Below, piece after piece: positions 36,744-44,881 of a DNA stretch of 64,000 nt; position 1 is the stretch's first letter; the number at the start of each line of letters is the position of its first letter. The notes under the pieces were generated by a model. The model saw only the letters and a program-made list of their open reading frames with translations. It did not search any database and had not been told where the DNA came from. A program made the position numbers and the translations under genes. The stretch comes from Pseudomonas putida (GTDB lineage: Bacteria; Pseudomonadota; Gammaproteobacteria; Pseudomonadales; Pseudomonadaceae): the NCBI RefSeq assembly GCF_026625125.1, contig NZ_CP113097.1, forward strand, positions 5,628,001-5,692,000, in the 5' to 3' direction.

Positions 36744-37199
36744 ATGGATCGTCCCCATTCAAATCAGCTAAGGGTTGGCAGGTTCTCAGAAAGGAATCGG
36801 TTGTACCTTCTCACCAGCACCACATTGCACAGGGCCCCTGTACTGGGTGAGTTTCACTCGGCCCGCTTGTTGGTCAGCCAGCTGCGCGAGGCCGAGGCAG
36901 AAGGTGCGGCGCGGTCTTTAGCCTGGGTTGTAATGCCTGATCATTTCCACTGGTTGATCGAGCTGGGGCCGGTGAGCCTGAAAACGTTGATGCGCCGAGT
37001 GAAGTCGCGCAGCACCTGTGCCATCAACCGCCATCTCGGGCGATATGGGCGGCTTTGGCAGAAGAGCTTTCATGACAGGGCGTTGCGGCGAGAAGAGGAT
37101 TTGCAGGCTGTGGCGCGGTATATCGTCATGAATCCTAAGCGCGCAGGTCTGGTTGAGCGGGTGGGGGATTATCCGCATTGGGACGCGATCTGGGTTTGA
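36744..37199 (+). CDS. REP-associated tyrosine transposase (RAYT)
   Basis: A 151-residue IS200/IS605-related Y1 transposase. The HUH motif is MPDHFHW (His67, His69), and the catalytic tyrosine is Tyr126 in ARYIVMNPKRAGLV. All key residues are present, so it could be active. RAYTs are single-copy, do not move as insertion sequences, and process REP palindromes; REP pairs flank this one at 36557-36661 and a single REP at 37266-37293. An AGGAGGCAGGGAAC site precedes the ATG. Confidence 0.93.
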   Translation: MDRPHSNQLRVGRFSERNRLYLLTSTTLHRAPVLGEFHSARLLVSQLREAEAEGAARSLAWVVMPDHFHWLIELGPVSLKTLMRRVKSRSTCAINRHLGRYGRLWQKSFHDRALRREEDLQAVARYIVMNPKRAGLVERVGDYPHWDAIWV

Positions 37200-37265
37200 C
37201 GGCCATGGCCACATCGCCACCTGGCTCCAACAGGTAAAGCGCTGCCCTCAGGTTCAGTGCAATTC

Positions 37266-37293
37266 CTGTGGCCGGCTTGCCGGCGATGGGGCC
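37266..37293. repeat. Single REP element
   Basis: CTGTGGCCGGCTTGCCGGCG followed by ATGGGGCC, between the RAYT stop and the outer-membrane factor stop. It is in the orientation inverse to the left copy at 36557. Confidence 0.75.
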
Positions 37294-38712
37294 TCAAGGC
37301 TTGGCGGTATCCTTCCACCCACCGCCCAACGCCAGGAACACCCCGATCTGCCCCATGGCTACCTGGCTGTTGGCCGCAGCCAGCTGCGCACGCATATCGG
37401 TATACGTCCGTGTCGCCTGCAAGTCCGCCAGGAATGACTCACGCCCCGCCTGGTAATACCGGTGCGTCTGGTCCGCCGCTTCTTTCGCCGATTTTTCCGC
37501 CTCGGCCAGCGCATCACGCCGGTCGAGCAAGGCGCTGTACTGGGCCAGGCGGGTCTGAGTTTCGCGAATGGCGTTGAGCACCACGCCGTCGAAATGCGCC
37601 AGCGCCGCCTGGGTCGAGGCCTCGGCCATGCGAATGCGCGCACGGGTACCGTTGGTGGGGATGCTCCAGCTGATCTGCGGGCCGAAGCCCCAACGGTTGG
37701 TTGCAGGCTCCCCCAGGTTTTCGAGAATACCGATGGTACCGACCTGGGCGCCGATGCTGATGTCGGGATACAGCGCGCCCGTGGCCACGCCGATATTCGC
37801 TGTAGACGCCGCCAACTGGCGTTCGGCCTGGCGCACGTCGGGGCGGCGCTTGAGCAGCGCGGCGCCATCACCGACCGGCAACAGCTGGTTCAGATGTGGC
37901 AGCTCGGCACAATCGGCAGTGCCGGCCGGCAGTTGCTCCACAGGCTTGGCCAGCAGCGCAGCCAACGTATACAAGCCAGTTTCCCGCTCGGCCTTGAAGC
38001 GCGGCAACTCTGCGCGCAGCGATTTGAACTGGGTCTGCGAGCGGGTGACCTGGGTTTCGTCACCCCGGCCAGCATCACGCAGGCGCTGGTTGAGCTGCAC
38101 GCTCTGCTGCTGCAGATCGAGCGACTCACGGGCGATGTGGTATTCCTCGTTGGCCGAACACACCTGGGTGTAAGCCTTGACCACATCGGCCACCAGCGTG
38201 ATGCGGGCAGTATCGGCGGCGGCCTGCACAGCGTCGGCATTGGCTTTGGCGGCTTCGGTGCCGCGCTTGAAGGTGCCCCAGAGGTCAAACTGGTAGGAGG
38301 CACTGATGATCGCCTCGCCGATGTTGGCCACTGGCACCTTCTCGGTCAGCAGGAACGCCTCGCCAGACTCCTGCAAGCGCTGGGCGCCGGCCTTGATGCC
38401 GCCATTGAAGCCACCCTGCGACTGCGCGACCTCGACCTGCGCACGGGCCTTGGCAATGTTGGCCGCCGCCACGCGCAGTTGGGTGTTGGCACTCAATGCC
38501 TGGCGCACCAGCTCATTGAGGCGTTGATCCTGATACAGCTGCCACCAGTCCTCAGGTACCGGCGCCGACACCACGCTGGCAGCATCCTGGCGCAGTGGCC
38601 CACTGAGGTCGCTGCGCTGCACTGCCGCATCCTTGGGCACTTCATAGTCCGGGCCGACCATCATGCAGGCCCCAAGCGACAGGCAAACGCCAGCCAGGAT
38701 CAGCTGTTTCAT
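37294..38712 (-). CDS. RND/EmrAB-type outer membrane efflux lipoprotein (OprM/NodT family)
   Basis: A 472-residue outer-membrane factor. The N-terminus MKQLILAGVCLSLGACMMVG has a lipobox with Cys16 for acylation. Two OEP repeats follow: WWQLYQDQRLNELVRQALSANTQLRVAAANIAKARAQV and the matching RRPDVRQAERQLAASTANIGVATGALYPDISI half. It should form the trimeric exit duct for the upstream adaptor and FUSC transporter. It overlaps the adaptor gene by 4 bp and is the last gene of the operon. Confidence 0.94.
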   Translation of the reverse strand: MKQLILAGVCLSLGACMMVGPDYEVPKDAAVQRSDLSGPLRQDAASVVSAPVPEDWWQLYQDQRLNELVRQALSANTQLRVAAANIAKARAQVEVAQSQGGFNGGIKAGAQRLQESGEAFLLTEKVPVANIGEAIISASYQFDLWGTFKRGTEAAKANADAVQAAADTARITLVADVVKAYTQVCSANEEYHIARESLDLQQQSVQLNQRLRDAGRGDETQVTRSQTQFKSLRAELPRFKAERETGLYTLAALLAKPVEQLPAGTADCAELPHLNQLLPVGDGAALLKRRPDVRQAERQLAASTANIGVATGALYPDISIGAQVGTIGILENLGEPATNRWGFGPQISWSIPTNGTRARIRMAEASTQAALAHFDGVVLNAIRETQTRLAQYSALLDRRDALAEAEKSAKEAADQTHRYYQAGRESFLADLQATRTYTDMRAQLAAANSQVAMGQIGVFLALGGGWKDTAKP

Positions 38713-39584
38713 GGGCGCGGGCCCTCGATGATCGAGACCGTGGCGGTACGCCCGGCGATCATGCGGAAGTCTTGCGGCACTTCATCGAAGGCGATGCGTA
38801 CTGGGATCCGCTGGGCCAGGCGCACCCAGCTGAACGCCGGGTTGACGTTGGGCAGCAGGTTGCTGCCGCTGCTGCGGTCGCGGTCTTCGATGCCGGCGGC
38901 AAAGCTCTGCACATGGCCACGCAGGCGAGTGTTGTCGCCCATCACACGGATGTCCACGGCATCGCCAATGTGGATGCCGCCCAATTTGGTCTCTTCGAAA
39001 TAGCCATCGACGTGATACGAAGCACTGTCGACGACCGAAAGCACTGGGCGGCCAGCCGTGACAAATTCGTGGTTACGTGGCGCGCGATCGTTGAGGTAGC
39101 CGTCCACCGGGCTGCGCACCACCGAACGGTCAAGGTTGAGCTGGGCGGTGTCGACCGCCACTTGGGCCTCGCTCACCGCCGAACGGGCACGGGCCTCGCG
39201 GGACTGGCTTTCTTCCAGTTGCTCGGCTGCCACCAGGTTGCCCAGCTTACGGTTGCGCTGCGCTTCGCGAGAGGCCTGGGCCAGGGTTTCCTGGCGTTCG
39301 CCAAGGGTCGCCTTGGCCTGGCGCAGCGCCAGGGTGAAGCGGTCCTGATCGATGGTGAACAGCACGTCGCCGCGCTTGACGGTCTGGTTGTCATGCACTT
39401 CGACCTTTTGGATCAACCCGGAAACATCCGGGGCGATCTGGATCACGTCGGCGCGGATATGGCCGTCGCGGGTCCAGGGGGCGAACATGTAGTACACCAC
39501 CATCTGCCACACGAGCACAGCGGCGAAGGTCACTACCAGCAAGGTCAGGACCACACGGCCCAGGGTCAGCAAAGGTTTTTTCAT
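38709..39584 (-). CDS. HlyD/EmrA family periplasmic adaptor (AaeA-like)
   Basis: A 291-residue membrane fusion protein. One N-terminal membrane span (LTLLVVTFAAVLVWQMVVYYM) is followed by the lipoyl half-motifs DVSGLIQKVEVHDNQTVKRGDVLFTID and RSVVRSPVDGYLNDR, with a helical hairpin between them, and a beta-barrel region. It joins the inner-membrane FUSC transporter to the outer-membrane factor. The start at 39584 forms an ATGA overlap with the DUF1656 gene, which excludes the longer frame. Confidence 0.93.
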   Translation of the reverse strand: MKKPLLTLGRVVLTLLVVTFAAVLVWQMVVYYMFAPWTRDGHIRADVIQIAPDVSGLIQKVEVHDNQTVKRGDVLFTIDQDRFTLALRQAKATLGERQETLAQASREAQRNRKLGNLVAAEQLEESQSREARARSAVSEAQVAVDTAQLNLDRSVVRSPVDGYLNDRAPRNHEFVTAGRPVLSVVDSASYHVDGYFEETKLGGIHIGDAVDIRVMGDNTRLRGHVQSFAAGIEDRDRSSGSNLLPNVNPAFSWVRLAQRIPVRIAFDEVPQDFRMIAGRTATVSIIEGPRP

Positions 39585-39793
39585 GGCAGCATCAGGCTTC
39601 GGCAAAAATGGTCCACCGCGCCAAGCAGCACGGCATACAGAGCAACGTTGAACAACGCCCGGTGCCAGACCAGGCGGTAGAAGTGCAGGCGCACCAGCAC
39701 CGCGTGCACCCCGAGAAACAGCACGTAAGTGCAGACCATCATCACCAGCAGCGTGGGCAGGAACACCCCGCTGATATCCAGTTCACCGATCAC
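39581..39793 (-). CDS. DUF1656 small membrane protein (AaeX-like)
   Basis: A 70-residue protein with two membrane spans (VFLPTLLVMMVCTYVLFLG and LFNVALYAVLLGAVDHF) and the DUF1656 start MIGELDISGVF. Such proteins accompany AaeAB-type pumps (AaeX in E. coli); the role is unknown. It overlaps the FUSC gene upstream and the adaptor downstream by 4 bp each. Confidence 0.9.
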   Translation of the reverse strand: MIGELDISGVFLPTLLVMMVCTYVLFLGVHAVLVRLHFYRLVWHRALFNVALYAVLLGAVDHFCRSLMLP

Positions 39794-41877
39794 AGGGGCG
39801 CTCCGTCGAGGCCGGGGGGCAGTTGCGGTTGTTCGGCAGGCTCGAGCATCACCTCGACACCCGGCAGCAATGCCAGGCGCAGGCCACTCAGGGCATGCAG
39901 CAGGTGCGTGCGGGCATCGCCGCGTTCGTACAGTTCATCCAGGTTCAGCACCAGGCGCGCCCGCTCCATGTTGCGCAGCAGCGCCGCAGGGGCATGCAGG
40001 CGCTGACTGGCGCGCAGGCAGGCCTGGTAGTGCCCGCCCACTTCCTCGATCACCGTTTGCAGGCGTTCGCGGGCCTGGGTGCCTGCGCGCGGCAGGTAGG
40101 CCAGCAGGTCGAGCAGGTTCAGCCCCACGCGCAGGTCGCGCAGGGCTGCGCCAGTGTCCTGGCCGGTCTGCGACAGGCGCGGCAGGTGCTGCATCAGGCG
40201 GTCGAGCATCTGCACGCCGAGCTGGCGACGTTCGGCCAGGGTCGCCGGCGCAGTCATCTCGACGATGTCCCGCCAGGCGAAGCGAGTCATGCGCTTGGCG
40301 GCCAGTTCCACCCCGAAGGGGCGCATCACCAGGGTCCAGATGAACGCGAACAGAAGCCCTGCCGGGCCTGCCAGGTTGGAGTTGAGGAAGGTGAAGAAAT
40401 CAGCGTCGTAGGCGCCCTGGATGCTGATGAAGGTGGAGGTGTTGACGATGGTCAGCAAGGTGCCAAGGTAGAAGCGGGGCTGCACGGTCAGGGTGCCGAC
40501 GCATATGAACGGCACGGCGAATGCCAGCACCAGCATCGGGAAATCGTGCAGGTTGGGCAGCACCAGGAACAAGTACAGGCTGGAGAAGATGACCGACATC
40601 AGGGTCCAGAAGAAGAACCGGTAGATCTGCGGTGCGGGGTCGTCCATGGCGGCGAAGAAGCTGCATGACACGGCGGCGAGAATCACCGCACTGGCGCCGT
40701 CGTTCCAGCCCAGGCCAATCCACAGGCCGCAGGCGACAATGATCGCCAGCACGGTGGATACTACCGAATACAGCATCAAGCCACGGTCGAAGAAGGGCGT
40801 CAGGCGGCCCAGGCGCCAGTGGCGGTAAACTGCGCGCCAAGGCTTGGGGTCATCCATGCGCAGGGCATGCTGCAAGGTGCAGCAGTCCTGCCAGAGGTCG
40901 GCCCACTCGGTCAGGCGATACAGTGCATTGGACAACAGCAACTCAGCACGCTGGTCGAGGGCGGCGGCTCCGGGCTGCAGGCGGTCGATCTGTTCATGCA
41001 AGGCGGTCCAGCGTGCTACCGAGGCACTGTCGGCGGTGCCCTTGAGCCATTCGCGAGCGGCGGCCAACACAGGCTGCAATTGGGCGAACTGCGCAGGAGC
41101 GCGGCCTTCGAGGGCCACCAGGGCGTCGTCGAGGGCGTCTATGACCGGCAACAGGTGGATCATCCGCCCACGCAGTTCGCGTGCGTTCTTTACCATATGC
41201 GGGCCTGCCCCCTCATGGCCCAGCTGGCCAATCATCAACTCCAGCGAGTTGAAGGTGGTGACCATGGCACCGCGCATACCCCCTACTTTGTCGGCAGCCA
41301 TATCTCGGGCGAGGTAGGTATCGCTGTAACGAATCGCCTCGGTGAACCAGGTGCCGGTCGAGCCGACCACGACAGGCGCCAGGCGTCGCGGCCAAAAAAT
41401 GGCGCCGACCACAGCGGCGCAGACGATCCCCAGGCAGATTTCCTGAGCACGTGAAGACGCAACGTCGAACACTGCCAGCGGGTTGTCGACCACCGCCAGG
41501 GCGATCATCGGCAACGTATAGCCTGCCAGCATCAGCATGTAGTTGTTCGCGGTGCGCAGGTTCAGCGAGAGGTACAGCAATGTGCCGGTCCACAGGGCGA
41601 TCGCGACGGTCAGCAACAATGGCGACTGCACCAGCGGCGGTACCAGGAAGATTGCCCCGCCAGCGCCGAGCAGCGTGCCAAGTGCGCGGTACAGGGCCTT
41701 GGAGCTGGTAGGCCCAACGAACGGGCTGGAAACGATATAGACCGTCGCCATCGCCCAGTACGGGCGTGGCAGCTGCATGAGCAGTGCGATGTACAACGCG
41801 ATCATCGACGCGGCAAAGGTACGCACACCATAGAACCAGTCGCGGGCCGGCGGTAGGGAACTGAAGAAACCGTTCAT
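39790..41877 (-). CDS. FUSC family efflux transporter (AaeB-like)
   Basis: A 695-residue inner-membrane protein with two hydrophobic blocks of about six spans (residues about 15-170 and 360-500) separated by a large cytosolic helical domain, plus a C-terminal cytosolic domain. The family pattern ALYIALLMQLPRPYWAMATVYIVSSPFVGPTSSKALYRALGTLLGA is clear. AaeB-type pumps export aromatic carboxylic acids. It is coupled to marR at its start and to DUF1656 at its end by 4-bp overlaps. Confidence 0.93.
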   Translation of the reverse strand: MNGFFSSLPPARDWFYGVRTFAASMIALYIALLMQLPRPYWAMATVYIVSSPFVGPTSSKALYRALGTLLGAGGAIFLVPPLVQSPLLLTVAIALWTGTLLYLSLNLRTANNYMLMLAGYTLPMIALAVVDNPLAVFDVASSRAQEICLGIVCAAVVGAIFWPRRLAPVVVGSTGTWFTEAIRYSDTYLARDMAADKVGGMRGAMVTTFNSLELMIGQLGHEGAGPHMVKNARELRGRMIHLLPVIDALDDALVALEGRAPAQFAQLQPVLAAAREWLKGTADSASVARWTALHEQIDRLQPGAAALDQRAELLLSNALYRLTEWADLWQDCCTLQHALRMDDPKPWRAVYRHWRLGRLTPFFDRGLMLYSVVSTVLAIIVACGLWIGLGWNDGASAVILAAVSCSFFAAMDDPAPQIYRFFFWTLMSVIFSSLYLFLVLPNLHDFPMLVLAFAVPFICVGTLTVQPRFYLGTLLTIVNTSTFISIQGAYDADFFTFLNSNLAGPAGLLFAFIWTLVMRPFGVELAAKRMTRFAWRDIVEMTAPATLAERRQLGVQMLDRLMQHLPRLSQTGQDTGAALRDLRVGLNLLDLLAYLPRAGTQARERLQTVIEEVGGHYQACLRASQRLHAPAALLRNMERARLVLNLDELYERGDARTHLLHALSGLRLALLPGVEVMLEPAEQPQLPPGLDGAPL

Positions 41878-42326
41878 GCCACCCCGCCAGTGCTGCCAAG
41901 GCCTGCCGCCTCGAAGGCACGAAGCACGCGCAAGGTAGCATGCAGGTCAGCTTCATCGATGCCCTGCAGGACTTCGTGGCGGACTCGCACCAGCTCAGCT
42001 TCGATGGCTTCGGCCAAAGCCCGGCCCTCGCCCGTCAGGCTCAGGGCCTTGGCACGGCGGTCCAGCGGATCCTCGCTACGGCATACCAGGCCGGCCTTGC
42101 ACAGCTGGTCAAGCAGGCGCACGAGCGACGGGCTTTCCAGGCCCGCGGCCTGAGCCACGGCTACCTGGTGCACTCCATCGCCCAGGCGCACGATCATCAG
42201 CAAGGGTGCGGCGCAGGCTTCGGAAATGCCGTAACTGGTCAGCGCCGTATGGCAGATGCGCCGCCAATGGCGAGCGGAAACGATCATGCCAGTGCTGACT
42301 TGCAGGCGCAGTGAATCAAGCGTCAT
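41874..42326 (-). CDS. MarR family transcriptional regulator
   Basis: A 150-residue regulator with the MarR winged helix: APLLMIVRLGDGVHQVAVAQAAGLESPSLVRLLDQLCKAGLVCRSEDPLDRRAKALSLTGEGRALAEAI. The recognition helix is ESPSLVRLLDQL, and the wing is RSEDPLDRRAKAL. It is the first gene of the five-gene efflux operon and overlaps the FUSC gene by 4 bp. A palindromic site just upstream is its likely operator, so it should repress its own operon and respond to an aromatic ligand. Confidence 0.93.
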   Translation of the reverse strand: MTLDSLRLQVSTGMIVSARHWRRICHTALTSYGISEACAAPLLMIVRLGDGVHQVAVAQAAGLESPSLVRLLDQLCKAGLVCRSEDPLDRRAKALSLTGEGRALAEAIEAELVRVRHEVLQGIDEADLHATLRVLRAFEAAGLGSTGGVA

Positions 42327-42346
42327 GTAAAGAACCAGGGATATTC

Positions 42347-42362
42347 ATAGTTTGCTAACTAT
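42347..42362 (-). promoter_or_regulatory. Palindromic operator upstream of marR
   Basis: ATAGTTTGCTAACTAT has perfect 6-base arms (ATAGTT/AACTAT) around TGCT, 21-36 bp before the marR start. On the minus strand it lies just inside TTGATA, a possible -35 box. Size and arms fit MarR-family operators. Confidence 0.65.
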
Positions 42363-42428
42363 CAATATACGCCTGGCCCTCCCCCTGTCGTCAACCGCGG
42401 GCGACGGGGGGTGTACATGAATTGTTGT

Positions 42429-43226
42429 TCATCGAGGCTGTACCTGGTCCTCCAACTTCATCGCCAATGCCAGCGTACTGCCCATCTGCACGGCCCGATC
42501 CCGCCAATCCAGATAGCGCGCCGCATCGCTACGGCTGAAATGCACGGCCAGCTCCTCGGCCGCCTGCATGACCCCGGTCGCCGCCGCCAGCTCCAGCCAA
42601 TACAGCCCGGCCTTGATATCGGCCTGCACACTCAAGCCATGCAACAAGCGGTAGCCCACCTCGAAGCGGCAACGCACCTCGCCCAGTTCGGCACCACGAA
42701 GAAACCATTGGTAAGCCTGCGCAAGATCGACCTGCCAGCCCAGTTGCGCATCGCAGACTTCTTCTTCGTACAAATCGCCGAGTGCGGCTGCGGCATGCAG
42801 CAGGCCGCGGTCAAAAGCATGGCGATAACACTCTGCGGCCTGGGCGTAGGAAACCTCCACGCCCTTGCCGAAGTAGTGTTGCTGCCCCAGGTTGAACCAG
42901 GCGGCGGCATTGCCCTGCATGGCCGCCATGCGCAGCAGGTGCCCAGCCAACACGGTGTCGGCACGCCAGTACTTGCCGTTGAGCCAGACCCAACCCAGGT
43001 CATTGAGCGCCGCCACATGGCCAGCCAGCGCTTGATGGCGCAGGTCGGCATACACCGCTTGCAGGTCCGCGGCTTCGTCCAGGCGGTTGACCAGCAGCGC
43101 CCGCTGGCTGGGCAACCCCACCCCGGCGAACAGCCGCTGTCGCCTGCCAGCGGGGGTCGGCGCGGGAATGACCTGCTCAGGCAGAAGACGGGCGAGCAGC
43201 GAGTGGATATTGCTGACAGCTGACAT
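42429..43226 (-). CDS. Sel1-like repeat (TPR-type) protein
   Basis: A 265-residue helical-repeat protein. Sel1-like units are visible: ALNDLGWVWLNGKYWRADTVLAGHLLRMAAMQG, AAWFNLGQQHYFGKGVEVSYAQAAECYRHAFDRG, AAAALGDLYEEEV...DLAQAYQWFLRGAELG and CRFEVGYRLLHGLSVQADIKAGLYWLELAAATG. No signal peptide. Such scaffolds bind proteins; the partner is unknown. The start at 43226 has GAGGA just upstream; two nearby in-frame ATGs (43232, 43238) are possible. A GC-rich hairpin (about 42381-42410) lies beyond its stop and may end transcription. Confidence 0.83.
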   Translation of the reverse strand: MSAVSNIHSLLARLLPEQVIPAPTPAGRRQRLFAGVGLPSQRALLVNRLDEAADLQAVYADLRHQALAGHVAALNDLGWVWLNGKYWRADTVLAGHLLRMAAMQGNAAAWFNLGQQHYFGKGVEVSYAQAAECYRHAFDRGLLHAAAALGDLYEEEVCDAQLGWQVDLAQAYQWFLRGAELGEVRCRFEVGYRLLHGLSVQADIKAGLYWLELAAATGVMQAAEELAVHFSRSDAARYLDWRDRAVQMGSTLALAMKLEDQVQPR

Positions 43227-43432
43227 GTTCATCCTCATTGAACGACCCACAGGCCTTACTGCGGCTGTGATGAGGCGTGATTCTGCGCGACGTCACGTCA
43301 AAACCTGTCGCGAACGATTCGACGCCAGGCAACCAATTGGCGGCTGCTTGATCTGATCGGATCGTGGCTAATTGCCATGACCCGCTAATGCCGCCATCCT
43401 GATGCGGCAAGCCTAGACAAGGACGTTACCTT

Positions 43433-43990
43433 TTGCCGTTCGCCACCACCCGCGCCACCCTCAGCCGTCAGTGGGCGCTGTTGCGCCAGCTACCCAGCCG
43501 TTCCCCGGGCATTACCAGCGCAGAACTGGTGTGGCGCCTGCGCGATGTGGGTTTCAGCGTCAGTAAACGCACGGTTGAACGCGACCTCAATGAGCTGTCG
43601 TTGATCTTTCCGCTGGAGCGCAATGACAAGAGCATTCCGTTCGGCTGGCACTGGTCGGTCAACGCTGCGGGGGAGCTGCGCGGGAATTTCGACCTGCAGG
43701 GCTACTTGCGCGGTGAGGCGCTACAACCGGCGCAAGGTGATGGGCTGGTGCTGCAAGCCTGGGTCAACGACAGGGTGGCGCGGCAGTTGCGCGATCAGCC
43801 GTTGAGTGCAGACATGCAGCTGACTGCCCTGGAGCATGGGCATCGGCTGCAGGCGACGATGGAAGATGGCTGGGCGCTACGCTGGTGGGTGTTGAGCCAA
43901 GGGGACGCCGTGAAGGTCGAACAGCCGGATGAACTGCGCAGTGAGATTGCCCAGACCCTGAGCAAGGCGGCTGCGCAGTACCAGAATTAG
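43433..43990 (+). CDS. HTH/WYL-type transcriptional regulator, short form
   Basis: A 185-residue protein with an N-terminal HTH (ITSAELVWRLRDVGFSVSKRTVERDLNELSLIFPLERND) of the DeoR/WYL sort and a shortened WYL-like part (QGYLRGEALQ...EDGWALRWWVLSQGDAVKVEQPDELRSEI). Full WYL regulators have about 300 residues, so the WCX extension is missing. The start is TTG with AAGGA about 11 bases ahead; no ATG is near. It converges on the sulfur ABC permease with only 13 bp between stops and may regulate it or the Sel1 gene, but nothing proves this. Confidence 0.75.
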   Translation: MPFATTRATLSRQWALLRQLPSRSPGITSAELVWRLRDVGFSVSKRTVERDLNELSLIFPLERNDKSIPFGWHWSVNAAGELRGNFDLQGYLRGEALQPAQGDGLVLQAWVNDRVARQLRDQPLSADMQLTALEHGHRLQATMEDGWALRWWVLSQGDAVKVEQPDELRSEIAQTLSKAAAQYQN

Positions 43991-44003
43991 GGGCCACTGC
44001 AGA

Positions 44004-44867
44004 TCAGCGCTGCATCCCCCAGCGCCGCACGGTCGCCCGTTCCAGAGTATTGAATACCAGCCCTTCGACCAGCAGCCCGATCAGGATCACCACCGCCAAC
44101 CCGGCAAAAACCTTGTCGGTATACAGCTCGTTGCGGTTCTGGAAGATGTACCAGCCCAGCCCGCCCTTGCCGCTGCTGGCACCGAACACCAGCTCGGCGG
44201 CGATCAACGTGCGCCAGGCAAAGGCCCAGCCGATCTTCAGCCCCGACAGGATCGACGGCAGTGCCGCGGGCACCAGGATGTGCAGCACCAACCGTAGCCC
44301 CTTTAGGCCATAGTTGCGCCCCGCCATGCGCAACGTCTCCGACACCCCCAGAAAGCCTGCGTAGGTATTGAGCGCCAGCGCCCAGAGCACTGAATGCACC
44401 AGCACGAAGATCAGGCTGTTGTCGCCCAGGCCGAACCACAACAAAGCCAGAGGCAGCAGGGCAATCGCCGGCAGCGGGTTGAACATTGAGGTCAAGGTAC
44501 CGAGCAAGTCACGCCCCAACTGGGTGGATACCGCCAGGCTGGTAAGACCGAACGCCAGCACGATACCCATCACGTACCCCTTGAGCAGGATCACCAGCGA
44601 CACGCCGACTTTGGCCGGCAGCTCACCGCTGAGCAGGCCGTCCCACAGCGCTGCGGTAGTCTGCAAGAAGCTCGGCAGCAGCAGGTCGTTGCCTTGGTAG
44701 CGGGCAATGGCCTCCCACAATGCTGCGATCACCACCAGGATCACCGCCTTGCGTAACCAGCCGTGCTGCCACAAGCGTTGCGCCAGCGGCAGGTTGCGTT
44801 CCAGAGGCACACTGAGCAGCGGCTCGAGCTGCACCTCGTATTCCTGTCGTACAGGTGTAGTGGTCAT
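44004..44867 (-). CDS. ABC transporter permease, sulfonate/sulfate ester type (SsuC/AtsC-like)
   Basis: A 287-residue inner-membrane permease with about six spans and one EAA loop (ETLRMAGRNYGLKGLRLVLHILVPAALPSILSG). The SsuC/TauC pattern LKIGWAFAWRTLIAAELVFGASSGKGGLGWYIF is present. It works with the ATPase 14 bp upstream and the binding protein to import organosulfur compounds for AtsK. Last gene of a four-gene minus-strand operon. Confidence 0.92.
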   Translation of the reverse strand: MTTTPVRQEYEVQLEPLLSVPLERNLPLAQRLWQHGWLRKAVILVVIAALWEAIARYQGNDLLLPSFLQTTAALWDGLLSGELPAKVGVSLVILLKGYVMGIVLAFGLTSLAVSTQLGRDLLGTLTSMFNPLPAIALLPLALLWFGLGDNSLIFVLVHSVLWALALNTYAGFLGVSETLRMAGRNYGLKGLRLVLHILVPAALPSILSGLKIGWAFAWRTLIAAELVFGASSGKGGLGWYIFQNRNELYTDKVFAGLAVVILIGLLVEGLVFNTLERATVRRWGMQR

Positions 44868-44881
44868 GGCTCAAGCTCCTG

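Noticed and set aside
36268..36762. 164-codon minus-strand frame covering the structured leader and a REP pair
   Set aside because: It translates REP and hairpin sequence (YLWEPACRR is the usual REP translation); no ribosome site.
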